Shown: positions 1 to 11,882, counted from the first letter of the stretch. The stretch: DNA of 64,000 nucleotides from Euborellia annulipes (GCA_023213315.1 JAKCPI010022111.1:1-64000); one strand, 5' to 3'. A program made the numbers and translations. The notes: generated by a model not told the origin, from the letters alone.

Positions 1-782
1 AGTCCAAAAAAGTGAGTCCCGCAAATTAGTCTGTGAATGTGTCTGTCTGGAAGCATGAAGGAAATGAGTTACGAGATTGAAATTTTTATTTTATTTTAAG
101 TTAGGCACCCCCGAAGTCGTGAAAATCAAGCCTTTACTGATGTACTTTCCAGTTTTTTTTTTTTTTTTTTTTTCTCTCTCAAAATTCGCTTGTTTAAAAT
201 TCATAAATCAATTATTTTTTTTACGCTCTCTTTAAAATATATATTCTCATTTTGCCCTTGAAATCTATTGAAGCACACTTTATTCTTGTATATAGGGTGA
301 GTCATGAGGTTTAAGGAGGTGATTCCTGACATGATTTTGAACAAAAAATGTAAATAAACTAATGGGACGAAATTCATAATTAAAGAGTTATGGCAATTTG
401 AAAAAAAAGCATTTTTTTTTTATTTCAGGATTTCACAAACAAAAATGAAAATCATACATCGAAAACAAACAATTGTTTAATTTTGTACCATTCTCTTGCA
501 TTAAGAGTGGATTTAAAGCAAGTGTTCAAAAATTCCTCCCTGCCATTGAAGGCAAAGTAGTAGTAAACAATGTGATTGTTACAGAAACGTACCACTCTCT
601 TCATTTGTCTTTTCAAATTGCCATAACTCTTTAATTATGAATTTCATCCCATTAGTTTATTTACATTTTTTTTCAAAATCATGTCAGGAATCACCTCAAT
701 AAACCGGGGGAAACCTCATGACTCACCCTGTAGATAGGAGAAATAGTTGCCATGGTAACAAAATATAAATCAACTATATTTT
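1..782 (+). mobile_element. Double-hairpin element, left-truncated, interrupted
   Basis: The first 292 bp match the middle of the element seen complete at 13319-13984. The match resumes at 733 (GATAGGAGAAATAGTTGCCA) after the TA-flanked MITE. It is then cut by a SINE at 784. Confidence 0.75.
293..730. mobile_element. TA-flanked MITE (Tc1/mariner type)
   Basis: Terminal inverted repeats of about 120 bp begin AGGGTGAGTCATGAGG, with TA on each side. It splits the double-hairpin repeat at 1-782. There is no coding frame. Confidence 0.85.
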
Positions 783-783
783 A

Positions 784-1021
784 GCCCTCAGGGCTTGGTG
801 TACAGGTTAGCGTGCTAACCTCGTATACCAAAAGTCGCGGGTTCGGACCCCAGGCAGTCCGATGATTTTATTTAAGCCATTTGGATACCAAATGGCTTAA
901 ATAAGAATGCCTGGACCCCATATTATATGTATATTAAATCAATAACGGTTATCGTAATAGTCTTAAATGACCTAAGTTGCCGAAAAGACTGTGTGAATGA
1001 GAAAAAAAGTGTGATTGTTTT

Positions 1022-1060
<39 letters not shown>
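784..1060 (+). mobile_element. tRNA-derived SINE, family 1, full length
   Basis: The head has RNA polymerase III promoter boxes, A box TGGTGTACAGG and B box GGTTCGGACCC, as in tRNA genes. Next is a hairpin AAGCCATTTGG/CCAAATGGCTT, then GTCTTAAATGACCTAAGTTG and CCGAAAAGACTGTGTGAATG, ending in a 34-base A run. No reverse transcriptase is encoded; it would rely on a LINE. Confidence 0.85.
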
Positions 1061-1063
<3 letters not shown>

Positions 1064-1249
1064 ATATTTTACCACAATCGTTGAAGTTAAGCAATGCCAA
1101 GCGCTGCGAAAGCTCGGGATTGGTGACTCCAAACAATCAGTGTGTGGAACGCCCCCTGGTAGTTATCGGTCGCACAGCACACTATTTTTTTTAATTTCGG
1201 TAATTTAAAAGCGCATTCTGTACTTGTTTACCAGAATATAAATACACAT

Positions 1250-1385
1250 CAAATTTTTAAGTATTAATTTTAAAAATTTTACATTAAAAATAAATTTTTT
1301 TGCGAAAAAAGGTCTTTTTTTCGAATCTCGGGGGGGGGGGGGGGGTAATTATCCCCTTTACCCCCCCCCTTGTATCCGCCCTTGC
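1250..1385 (-). mobile_element. G-rich MITE fragment, GGCGGATACAAGG family
   Basis: The minus strand starts GGGCGGATACAAGG followed by long G and C runs, like 48003-48111 and 25460-25655. Only one end is clear in each. Confidence 0.5.
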
Positions 1386-1433
1386 CCCAAATGGCCTCTG
1401 TAGCCGAAAAGGGTTAAAAACAAACTATTTTTT

Positions 1434-1660
1434 AGCATTCGGGCCTTGATCGCGAGTTAGGATCCCAGGCAATCCGATGATTTCATTTAAACCATTTTGG
1501 ATACAAAATGGCTTAAATAAATATGCCTGGACTCTTAATAATATATATATTAATACATGGTATCGTTTAGTCTTCTATGACCTGAGTTACCGAAAATACT
1601 GTGTGTATGTGTGTGTGTGTGTGTGTGTGCGGGAAACAGTGTGAGTGTATAACAAAAAAA
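1434..1660 (+). mobile_element. SINE family 1, diverged copy
   Basis: The tRNA head is decayed. The hairpin, TGCCTGGACTC and the CCTGAGTTACCGAAAA tail are recognisable, followed by a GT microsatellite. Confidence 0.7.
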
Positions 1661-2084
1661 AAAATTATTTTTTATAATCCCTTTAAAAAGTATATAGTAA
1701 AATTTTTCGTGAAAATTGTTTGAAGTACACTTTACTGATGTAGTATTTTAGATTTTTCAAATTCACTTTCCGGCTCTTCCTTCCTTAGAGCCAATGTTAA
1801 ATCCTTTTGGGGATTTGCATGTTAATTTCGTTTCAAAAGGGGGTCCCGTCCCCTTTAAAACATTTTACACATTTAAAAAAAATTTTCCAATTCTTATGAA
1901 ATTTTGTATTTATTTAGGATTCTCTGTTGTGTATAAAATATCCAAATATGAGAATAAAAATCATAGTTTATTTCAACCAGTTAACATTTAAAATGCTCAG
2001 AGCCTATGGAAATTTTGAAATAATTGACTTTTTTTACTTTTTTTTACCTTTGAAATGAAAGGTGATTAACTAGGGTGTAATGGG

Positions 2085-2195
2085 AAAGTAAATATATCTC
2101 GACATAAAAAATCTGGTGTGACAAGCACTGTGTACAACTTTCGCTTACCGTTGTGTGAAAGTTGTGTGGTGTGCGCCAGTCACACCATATTTTTG
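2085..2195 (+). mobile_element. Double-hairpin element, right end only
   Basis: Only the TCTGGTGTGACAAGCACTGT hairpin and about 40 bp before it remain. Similar end fragments are at 33485-33612 and 48565-48597; a left-end fragment is at 46578-46600. Confidence 0.6.
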
Positions 2196-2199
2196 ATTT

Positions 2200-3850
2200 T
2201 ATTTTTCTTTTCTTTTTGTGTTTCTTTTTATCTCTTATATTTTTAGATTTAAATTATTTTCTTGTTTCTTTTCACAGATAATAATTTTAAATTAATTAAG
2301 CGATTAATTAAAATTTCCCAAAGTAATATTTCAATTTTAATTCATCTATTTCGCTCAAAATAAATTTATTTTTATATAATCAAAAAAATCTTTAAGAACA
2401 AATTTTTTTTAGTTGAGAATTATTTAAGTATTTTGCATAACCAATTAGTTACTTATGAATGCATTTCTTAGAATTGTTTAGATAACACTTATCAAAAGCC
2501 AAAAAAGTTAAATAATTAAATAATAATAATAATCACAGGATCAAAATGATATCTTTAACTGGTCAAATTAATTTAATAAATACTAACCTTTGAAGATACT
2601 TAAAATATTTTAATATTGAAAATAGCTGATAACTTAGTCTTAGTCATCATCAAAATTTTTATTTTTATAAAGTAATTAGTTTAATTTTTATCAAGAGATT
2701 AATTAACAAATTTCACTTTAAATGCAAATATAAGCTTAAATATTTGTATTTTGATTTTCTTTGAGTTATTTGATAGGGACGAGAGACGAGATCATGTTCT
2801 TTTCACCAATCTTGAATGAAATTTTCGTTTGGCATTTTAATTAGAATGTAACTTTTTTGATAGTTTAAATTGGAAATAGAAAATACGTTCCCTCCCCTCC
2901 TCCCTATAGCATATCTAATCCCCTTAAAATATTCAAAGGTCGACCTAAAATATTTGATATCAGTTTTTTTCTTTTTTTTGTTTATTCAAATATTGTCAAG
3001 TGATTAAATATCATTTAGAACTAATCAAGAGTGATTTGCCATCTAGTTGTTGATTCTTAATCCTTGATATTATTTTGAACTTTATACATTTCATTAGGTG
3101 GATTTCCTAAAAATATTTTTTATCACCATTGCAGTTCCAAATAGAATAATTAAAAATTATTTCTACTAAAGTTGTAGTGAGTTCTGTAAAACCTGGCCCT
3201 GAAAAGGGTCTAATTTTGATGAGGAGGCGACGTTTCCTGCGGATAGCCTTGAGTAATCTACTCTCCTCTAACTATATTTCCAGCTTTAATTAATTTCTCC
3301 ATGGTAGTGGGCACAGGAAAATTATTTTAAATTTAATATTACATCTTTCCTTCCAAAGAGGGTCTTTTGCGTTCACATCGATTGTGATAATTCTCTATAT
3401 TATAACTGGGTAACTATTTTAGTTATTGTCGTTATTCCAGAGAGATTTAGGTTTTCGTTTGCTAAAGGAGTTATGTAGATATTTTTTACTGTCTTAAAGT
3501 GAATTTGATCCCTAGTTGTATTCAAATCAGGATTATACTTATTTTAAGCCTCTAGGCTAATTACACCCAACAAAAACGTTTGATTCACCAACAAAAAACA
3601 CAAATTTGTTAAAAAAAAATTTCGAAGACCTAGGATGTTTTAATTACAGTATTTTCCGGCATTTTAAGACTGCTAATTTTGTTTGTGACGGATTTTCTCT
3701 CCTTAGGGTTAAAATTAAAATTAAATTTCATTAAACCATTCGAGTAATTTTTTTGCCTCCTGAGAAATTTCAAAATAAGGGCTACTTTAAAGTATATTGG
3801 GCGCCACTTAAGAGGACTCGCATGAATTATCCCATGTTATTAATTTAGAA
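2200..3850. other. AT-rich non-coding stretch
   Basis: Nothing recognisable. Homopolymer runs and short open frames only. Confidence 0.6.
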
Positions 3851-3854
3851 TTTT

Positions 3855-4693
3855 CACTTTCTCTTACCTCTATAGGCCTATATGTTCATGTCAAAAATTT
3901 GATGTCGAGATTTTGATGGATATACACGTTTTGAGGTTCCCTGAATTCAAAAAAAGGGGTTTTCGCGACATGGTCGGCCTGTCTACTTGTGAACAAAATA
4001 TTTCAAGAACGAAAAGAGCTAGGAAGTTGAAATTTTATATTTAAGTTAGGGACTCCACTGTGTCGTGACACGAAGCTTTTGAACAAAATCGACCAAAGAG
4101 TACTGATGCACTTTTTCAGTTTTTTTTTTGATTTTCTCAAAATTCTTTCCAACGATTTTGATTAAAATTCAAAAATCAATTATTTTGTAGATGTCTTTTA
4201 AAATGTATCAATATATTCTCGTTTGCCATTGAAATCTTCTGAAGACCACTTTACTCTTGTACTCTTTTTTTTTTTTTATTTAACACTCACACTTTTTTCT
4301 CATTCACACTCACACTCACACACATTCACACAGTCTTTTCGGCAAGTTAGACCATTTAAGACTTTGACGATAACCCTTATGAATATATATTATTTGGGGT
4401 CCAGGCATTCTTATTTAAGTCATTTGGTATCCAAGTGGCTTAAATAAAATCATCGGACTGCCTGGAGTCCGAACCCGGGTCTTTTGGTATACGAGGTTAG
4501 CACGCTAACCCCTACAGCAAGCACCGAGGGCATTTTCTATACTTATAAATTTTACCTCTTGAAAATCGAATGTACCGTCGGAAATTAAATACATGAAGAC
4601 ACAAAAATCTGGTGGGACAAGCACAGAACACAACTTTCGATTACCGAAGGTAAGACAAAGTTGTGTGCTGTGACCAGTCACACCAGATCTTTA
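3855..4693 (+). mobile_element. Double-hairpin element with SINE insertion
   Basis: It starts ACTTTCTCTTACC, includes CAAAAATTTGATGTCGAGAT, and ends in the TCTGGTGGGACAAGCACAGA hairpin. A minus-strand SINE at 4264-4531 splits it. Confidence 0.8.
4264..4531 (-). mobile_element. SINE family 1, full length, reverse
   Basis: It runs from the poly-T (tail complement) through CAGTCTTTTCGGCAAGTTAG and the hairpin to the GAGGTTAGCACGCTAACC head. Inserted in a double-hairpin element. Confidence 0.85.
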
Positions 4694-4699
4694 TAGAAT

Positions 4700-6530
4700 C
4701 AGATGAAAATCTTAGTTGAAATTCTCTTGCGCTTTTGAAGCAGAAAACCCTCGTATTTAAAAAATAAATAATGAAAATAATCACTGAGGGGGTCCACTTA
4801 ATTATAATTCTCAGTGTACATTTGAAATTTTTGAAAAATCTAAAACTACAGCCAATCTTATAAAAATAAAATAATCTTCTTCGAATTAACTGAAAATGAC
4901 TATTATCATTACCCAAAGAAACTATTGAGCCGTGATTTATTATAAGTCGCATATAACAAATTATCCCCACTACTAAATTACAAATGCAAAACGTTCAGGG
5001 ATGACTAGATTAAGGGATATATACTCTAATTAAATAATATACGACTAATATATTTCTTTTTAAAACAGTCGAGAACTGGAATGTTCATAACCTAATCCTT
5101 ATCTTAAAATGGATTAATTTTAACAAAATATTTTCATATGTGTTATATCATCCTTTTCTAATATAGAGATACTCTTAACACTTTATAAAAACAATTCTTG
5201 AAATTATCAATATATTTATTTTTTTTTTTTTTCTTATTCATTTTCTCATTTATATTTGTAAATATAGTATAAATAATAGTAAATATAATATAACGAGAGC
5301 TTTTGTTCATTACTTTAGAAATATTTCAAGCACTCTGTCTTAAAGGAAGTCAGCTTATTCGATAAATATGGATTGTTTGATTACCAAAAAATGAAAATTC
5401 CAAATTTCAAGTCTGTCAAATATCATTGTAATTTCCTTTATTATTATTTTTAGCGCTTAGGCAACTAAAGCCATTGGCGCTTTAGACTTGACCATATATA
5501 AATAAGTAGAGAATGTCCCTGAACAAATTTTTGAATAATTAATCACATAAACAAAATATCAAAGATAGATTTATCTTGGCGTAAAGGGACTTAATCAAAT
5601 ATGACTAAAAATTCAGATAAGCACAATTTTCTTATCATCTTGTTGTGAATATAGAATACAAAAATGTCAAATTTATTTACATCCTTGGATTGAATTTCTT
5701 CTTGCAAAATATTATTTAAAAAAGCAACGTTTCGGTCGTGGATTCGGACTATCTTCAGAGCCCCACCAATGAAAATTGGCGTTACGCTCATATTTTATTC
5801 ATCTTTATTCCTGAATATTCTCTTAACCATAGTTACATAATTTAAAAAGTTGATTAAACCAATTTTTTCAGTTCGGTATTGTATTGTAGAAAATTTAACC
5901 AATTTTTGCTATTACAGGTATATTTTTTAATAGAGTGGAAATTTTTTCATCGATTTAAAATAGTCTCTAAGAGTGAAGCGACGTCAATAAATGCTTTAGA
6001 CACGTGCATAAATCTCTAGAAGGAAAACAGGGTATATTCAAGTCTAATAGTATAAGCAAGCACGACATCCGCCCAGAGCTGACATGTGCAGAAAGCCTCC
6101 CCACCAATGATAATTGGCTTACCCTGAATTAGAAACCTTTTAATTATGGCCTTGACTGGACTCTTGCTAATGCAAAATTCTAGTAGTCCTTTAAGAGACT
6201 GTTTGAAAAAAAAAGGGTAGATTCAATTTCTCTGCAAAACTGAATTATTTGACATAATTTTGTACATTTGACATTAACCTTCAATGAAGATTCCTTTAAT
6301 TTTAATAAATATATTAATACATGTATATAAAAATTCTCCGTGAAAGGAAAGGAAACCAAATTATAGAAATTTTAGGGAAATATAATTTTCAACAATTAAA
6401 ATTTTTTTTCATTTGAGGTAGGTGTTTTATCAGGACCGTAGTTAGAAAACTTTTCTTTTCTCCCTCTCAAATAGATACATTTAATAAAATTTATAATATA
6501 AATTTTATAAAATTTGGAAGGATATAGAGG
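4700..6530. other. AT-rich non-coding stretch
   Basis: Apart from the hammerhead-family remnant at 5691-5770, no feature is visible. Confidence 0.6.
5691..5770 (-). repeat. Solitary hammerhead-family remnant
   Basis: The minus strand has CUGAAGA (5758-5752) and GAAACGUU (5733-5726), but neither stem pairs well. The adjoining CCCCACCAATGA is repeated at 6102-6113, which may mark the other half. Confidence 0.4.
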
Positions 6531-6657
6531 TGCAGGCAGCCAAAAATAAAACATTCTCAATTCTCTGTGAATGTTCAGAAGTTTGGGGAAAACATTTATT
6601 CGCCCATCCTCAGTAAAAAAATATATTGAGAGAGAGTTAAATCTCTATAATTATAGT

Positions 6658-6900
6658 TGGTATTTTGTTCTACTATGTATACTATTTAATTAAATAATAT
6701 GTTGATATATACTTAAAAGTCTTTATAATATTAACATTTGCTATTTTCATAGGTCTAGATACAATCAAATACAGTACTTGATTACTTGATTGTATCTAGC
6801 AAGACCTATGAAAATAGCAAATTTTAATATTATAAAGACTTTTAAACTCATATATCATCATATTATTAATTAAATAGAATACATAGTAAAAACAAAATAT
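6658..6900. repeat. Foldback without ribozyme core
   Basis: Two arms of about 108 bp (for example GCTATTTTCATAGGTCTAGA and its complement) meet around 6770-6785. No hammerhead residues were found. Confidence 0.8.
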
Positions 6901-7070
6901 ATAAAGCGCTATTTGACTTCCGCGCCCATTGACTTCCGTTTTATGTTCCTGTTTACCACTCTCTCTCGCTGATTGGTTAGAGTGAGAGGAAGCGGAGTCA
7001 GAGAGGGAAATTTAAAACTTTTTTGATGCATTTGCTGGCCGAAGGCGAGGGCTTTACCACTTGTCTTTTA
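6900..7070 (+). repeat. Dispersed repeat, GAGTCAGAGAGGGAAATTTAA family
   Basis: CGCTGATTGGTTAGAGTGAG and CAGAGAGGGAAATTTAAAAC followed by GCATTTGCTGGCCGAAGGCG recur at 32340-32525 (+) and 9760-9905 (-). Function and class are unknown. Confidence 0.55.
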
Positions 7071-7229
7071 TAGGCCTATAAAATATTTTAATAATTTTTA
7101 ACGGCTTTTAAATTTCGAACAGCTTGTTCCACTCTAGAGTAGCCCTAAAGGCCCCACATTATTCACGATCAACAACCTTTAAAAATGTCGGTTAATAAGC
7201 TTACAATCTTTCGACAACGCACCATTGGC

Positions 7230-7488
7230 TAGGGCTGGACGGTAATGGATTTTCATTACCGACCTCGATAATGAAAAAAACGGTTTTTCTCGAAAGTCGG
7301 TAAAATTTTTTACCGCCCGCGGAACCAAAGTTTGCCGCCGCGGAACATTTTTTTTTGCGGAACCAAAATTTTTTACCGTCGAAAAATAGATTTTTACCGA
7401 CTGTCGAGAAAAACCGGTTTTTACCGAATTAGTGGTTCGTTACCGCGTTTTCGGTAAAAAATTTTTACCGGTTTACCGTCCAGCCCTA
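7230..7488. mobile_element. hAT-type MITE, perfect 8-bp target duplication
   Basis: Termini TAGGGCTGGACGGTAA and complement, flanked by CCATTGGC on both sides (7222-7229, 7489-7496). The interior is repeated TTTACCG-type sequence. Confidence 0.9.
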
Positions 7489-7611
7489 CCATTGGCCCAC
7501 CCGGTATAAATATTTCTCTTTACTTATAATTTTTCCTGAATTTCAGGGTTGAGGGAGGGGGAGATATTTAGACCCACATATCCCCCTCTAACTACGAACC
7601 ATTTTTTTTTT

Positions 7612-7683
7612 TTAGCATACACTTTTTTCTCATTCACACTCACACACACATTCACACAGTCTTTTCGGCAACTTAGGCCATAT
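7612..7683 (-). mobile_element. SINE family 1, 3' tail only
   Basis: Only the tail segment (CACACAGTCTTTTCGGCAAC) remains, a 5'-truncated copy typical of LINE-driven insertion. Confidence 0.65.
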
Positions 7684-8153
7684 ATTCATTTATTTAATTT
7701 ATTAATTATTTTTTGAGATTTTGAGGAGAACTCTTCCCTCCTTGGCTACGGCACTGGTCATTATACAATTTATTATTTTCATCTCGTAAGTTCCTAATAA
7801 ATCTCACAAAATTTCCGTCTTATTTTGAGATACCATAGATTGTTTGCTTCTTATATTTTGTCGTAGTACCTTTTCTTTTGTCTGTCTTCTATTTATGAAT
7901 CTCCCTTCGTCCTTTCTAAAGGGGTCGGAGGGAGTGCTACTCGCAGGTTAAGAGCCTCTATATTAATTAACAAAAATAATTTTTTTATCTCTGAAATAAA
8001 AGACTTCTTAAAGTTTATTCAAAAGTCACTTCTGATTCGCTTGGAATTAATTTTGTTAGAAACTGATAAATTCAACCCATTTATAATTTGTTTATTTAAT
8101 AAAAACTTCCAAAGACCTTTATTTACAAAATTTTGATATGATTTAATAAGTCT

Positions 8154-8340
8154 AGCCCTCGGGTCTTGGTGTAGAGGTTAGCGTGCTAACCTCGTATACC
8201 AAACAGTCGCGGGTTCGGACCCCAGGCAGTCCGATGATTTTATTTAAGCCAATTGGATACCAGATGGCTTAAATAAGAATGCCTGGACCCCATATATGCA
8301 TATTAAATCAATAACGGTTATCGTAAATGTCTTACAAAAA
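8154..8340 (+). mobile_element. SINE family 1, 3'-shortened
   Basis: The head (TTGGTGTAGAGGTTAGCGTG, GGTTCGGACCCC) and hairpin are well kept; the tail ends after AACGGTTATCGTAAATGTCT. Confidence 0.85.
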
Positions 8341-8663
8341 ATAAAAATAAAAAAATAAGTCTATTTTTCAAAGAGTATTTTTACTCTTAAAGAACTAAAA
8401 TTTTTTAAAGATCAAAATCCAAATATATATTAGTTCAAACCTGTTAAATTTCATCTAAAATATAAACGTTTATTTTTTTTAAAGGAGTTTGAAAAGACCA
8501 GGAAGAACAGACTCTATTTATTTCCTTGTTTTCTCTTTCTTTTAGTATATTAGTGTAATAGCATACTTTTCTTTAGAGTATAATTATTTTGAATACAATT
8601 TTTGAAGGGAAATATTATTTTTTGTAATAAATGAATTATGATAAATACATATTTCAAAAAAAT

Positions 8664-9294
8664 AAAAATCTGCTGTGACTGGCGCACAGCACACAACTGT
8701 GTACTGTGCTTGTCACACCAGATTTTTTGTGTCGACATATATTTAGTTCCCGACAGTACGGAACATATGAATTCAGATGTAAAATTTATGAGTATGGGAA
8801 AATATTTATATTTTGTTACCATGGCAACCATTTCTCCTATCTTCCCTATGAAATACAAGAGTAAAGTGGTCTTCAGAAGATTTCAATTGCAAAATGAGAA
8901 TATACATTTTAAAGAGCATCTAAAAAATAATTGATTTTTGAATTTAAAAAAAAATCGTTGGAGCAAATTTTGATAAAATCGAAAAAAACTGAAAAAGTAC
9001 ATCAGTAAAGTACTAGTAATCTTTGACCGATTTTGATTAAAAGCTTATTTTTCCGGTCCCGGGGGTGTTTAACTTAAATATAAAATTTCAGCCTCATAGC
9101 TCAATTCCTTCATGCTTAAAAGTGAACACAGACACACCCCACAGACAGACCATGTCGCGAAAACCACTTTTTTGGATTCAGGGGACCTCAAAACGTGAAG
9201 ATCCATCAAAATCTCGACATCGAATTTTTGACATGAATCCAATACTTTCTCTCTCTATATATATATTACATATATGCATATGTAAGAGAAAGTA
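8664..9294 (-). mobile_element. Double-hairpin element, complete reverse copy
   Basis: Reverse orientation, from the TCTGCTGTGAC hairpin to GTAAGAGAAAGTA. The big hairpin has lost its inner loop but the rest is intact. Confidence 0.8.
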
Positions 9295-9583
9295 AAAAGA
9301 TCTAGGGAGACACAATATTTGTCAAAAAAAAACCCATCATATGATACAAGTATTTACAAATATTTACTTAATCAGAGTCGAATCAATCATGGGCCCTAAT
9401 ATCAAATCTTTCTTTTTATATAATTTATAGAAAATAAACAAATATGAGAATTCGAGAATATTTAGAAAATAAATTTCTTTTAACAGATTTCTTTAATTAA
9501 AATGATAGACGAGCCCAAGTATATATAATTTTCAACTGGGAGGTAGGCAACTAATTTGACTAATTCATTAGCAGAGATTAGAG

Positions 9584-9905
9584 CCCTGCACGGGCCGATT
9601 TTTTTTGGCCCGTACCGGCCCGTGTCCGTATTTTTTTGACTTTCCGCCCGTACCCGGCGGGATTTTTGTTTTTTTTTAACATTTTGGAAAATAGAGAGGG
9701 TCGAAAATTTGAGAATTTGGTGATTTTTGGCTATAGTCTCACTTTTAAAAATTCATAACTCCGAACCGCCTTCGGCGGTCTTTGCCCTTGCCAGAGGACT
9801 GCGCCCCTCTGAACCCCTTTGCTCGCGGAAGGCGAGCAAAGGTATCAAATTTATTCTTGTTCACTGTCTGGAAATTTTAAATTTCCCTCTCTGACTTAAA
9901 GTTTT
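9584..9905. repeat. Composite repeat: MITE fragment and dispersed repeat
   Basis: AGAGCCCTGCACGGGCCG with mirrored GGCCCGTACCGGCCCG at 9584-9660 looks like one end of a MITE. The segment 9760-9905 is the reverse of the family at 6900-7070. Confidence 0.45.
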
Positions 9906-9975
9906 TAATTCTTTAATTAAAATTATAGACAAGGCCACAACCGAATTTTCAACTGGAAGGCGTGCAAATTTCTCT

Positions 9976-10207
9976 TCACACTTTTTTCTCATTTACACTC
10001 ACATTCACACAGTCTTTTCGGCAACTTAGGCCATATAGGACTACGATGACCGTTATATATGATAATATCTATTGGGGGCCCAGGCATTTCTATTTAAGCC
10101 ATTTGGTATCCAAATGGCTTAAATAAAATCATGGGACTGCCTGGGGTCCAAATCCGCGACGCTCGGTACAGAAGATAGGCACGCTACCAACTACACCAAG
10201 CCCGGGA
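9976..10207 (-). mobile_element. SINE family 1, reverse
   Basis: Tail, hairpin and a slightly degraded head (CCAAATCCGCGACGC for the B box region). It lies beside the 10236 foldback. Confidence 0.8.
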
Positions 10208-10235
10208 CAAAATTTCTCTTTAAAATAATGAATAT

Positions 10236-10595
10236 TTAAAGAGAAAAAAACGCTATATTTTCAGCAATTGTTTTTAATTCGTTAGCAAGGCAATATTTCC
10301 AGATATTTCGGAGACCTATCAGCACACCTTACTCAGTGGATTTCACCTCAATTCACCACATTACGGCCCTTATAATTAAAACGCTTGGAAGCATGAAATT
10401 ATGAAAATGTTTAATAATTGCTGGTCAAACAACATGTCGCTTCCAAGCGTTTTAATTATAAGGGCCGTAATGTGGTGAATTGAGGTGAAATCCACTGAGG
10501 AAGGTGTGCCGATAGGTCTCCGAAATATCTGGAAATATTGCCTTGCTAACGAATTAAAAACAATTGCTGAAAATATAGCGTTTTTTTCTCTTTAA
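10236..10595. repeat. Foldback (inverted pair) with ribozyme cores
   Basis: Two arms of about 155 bp are near-perfect reverse complements around a short AT-rich spacer near 10400-10440. The arms share the CAATTGCTGAAAATATAGCG end and both carry the AUAU-type hammerhead core. Confidence 0.85.
10491..10533 (+). ncRNA. Hammerhead ribozyme motif with AUAU stem III
   Basis: The plus-strand core CUGAGGA (10495-10501), a GG/CC-closed stem II containing a GCC-GAUA-GGU hairpin, and GAAAUAUC (10522-10529). Stem I is UCCA/UGGA. Here the stem III nucleotides are AUAU, again self-complementary, with AUC as the cleavage triplet. The mirrored copy at 10302-10336 has a substituted core (CUGAGUA). Confidence 0.5.
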
Positions 10596-10645
10596 TCAAC
10601 CAACTTCAGCAACACCACTTGAGGATAATAATGAATATTTGTTCC

Positions 10646-10781
10646 GCCGGCCATTCACGATCGCTCCATCCGTCCAAATGGAGCGATGTCACTCCAAAAA
10701 CTGACCGTGAGTGGGGAAAAACAAATGAATGTCGTGAAGTGAATGGATGACATCCATTTGGAGCGATCGTGAATGGCCGGC
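10646..10781. mobile_element. Short MITE with CCGGCCATTCACGATCG ends
   Basis: A 136-bp unit with 20-plus-bp perfect terminal inverted repeats (GCCGGCCATTCACGATCGCT). The interior also pairs (CCATCCGTCCAAATGGAGCG region). It has no coding capacity. Confidence 0.85.
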
Positions 10782-10799
10782 TTTAGCATTTTTTAGGCA

Positions 10800-11880
10800 A
10801 AATTCTAGACTGGATTTTCCGAATGAATAATCATGTTTAATATTATTTCTGAAATTTATCTATGGGGAAAATAATAGGTGAATCCCTACATAATAAACAT
10901 TTCCATTATTATCGGTCAAGATAACAAACATTCAAGTAAAAATTATATTCGCAAAACAAAATAATAACATTCAAAGTTTAAATTATTTTATTACCTTGAA
11001 AAAACTCCGTTTAATTAAAATACCAATATCAAATAATTTAAAGTCATTTTCTATCTAGTTGCTTGCAAGGTCATTAACTTGAACAATCTTAGATTAGATT
11101 TTGATGTAAACGTTTTGACTAGCATTTTCGTTTATTGGGTCCTTTGAACCCTCCGAGGCAAGTCCAATTCCCCACCTCCCCAGGGAAACCCGATCACAGG
11201 TGTTTTAACTTTTTTTACTGTCAGTATATGTTAACATTATCAGACACCCACTATTAATAAAATAAACTGACATGACCACTATATAACCAAGTGACTATAA
11301 AATTAAATAATAAAAATAGTTTATTCTTAAGTTTTATATTATACCTTTTTAACAATTAGAAGCACAGTCTTTATTCCCATTCGGTCTACTTCAGAGCATC
11401 AGAAAAAAGAGATTTTCCGAAAAATTGTCGAAATATAGAGAAAAATTTTTTTTAATGATTATTTACATACTATTTTACCTTAGGCCCTCAAGTAATTTCA
11501 AAAATTTTCTTATTTTTTGAGTGAGGATCCGATAGTCTATGCAACGGAATCACCCCGATGACCCGAATAAGCTAGAGATTCCGGGTTCGATTCCCCAAGG
11601 CCAGGAGACGTTGGCTCACCAGCAAATTAAATTTCACATTTAATTATCAATTGTTAGATTGAAAATAATTTTGTATGAGATTTACTGAAGGGACGGTAAT
11701 GGGCCAATATTATCCTTAATTTTTAAAAGACGATTTATTTTATTTATTAATTAATTTTTTTTTTAACTCAAATATAAAACAAATCTAGATTTTGTTGTAA
11801 TAAGATGAATTGCAGTACATATAGTATATAGTTCATTTTGCATCCTAGACATAGGAAGTATTCGGGCGCCCTTAAATAAA
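10800..11880. other. AT-rich non-coding stretch
   Basis: Only the tRNA-like sequence at 11528-11610 stands out. Confidence 0.6.
11528..11610 (+). repeat. tRNA-like sequence
   Basis: CCGGGTTCGATTCCCC is an excellent B box, and GGATCCGATAGTCTATGC sits about the right distance upstream for an A box. No complete cloverleaf was evident, so this is a SINE head or tRNA relic rather than a gene. Confidence 0.4.
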
Positions 11881-11882
11881 AA

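Noticed and set aside
1027..1060. Poly-A run as the mark of a processed pseudogene
   Set aside because: The sequence before it is a SINE tail, not mRNA-like.
4255..4340. CACACTCACACTCACA stretch as a telomere-like or regulatory array
   Set aside because: It is the variable microsatellite near the tail of SINE family 1, present in each copy.
8638..9295. Repeated similar open frames near 8.7, 12.1, 15.6 and 16.0 kb as a gene family
   Set aside because: They are the same part of the double-hairpin element read in one frame; frames break at different places between copies.
11528..11610. A functional tRNA gene
   Set aside because: The B box is excellent but no full cloverleaf or acceptor stem pairing could be drawn.
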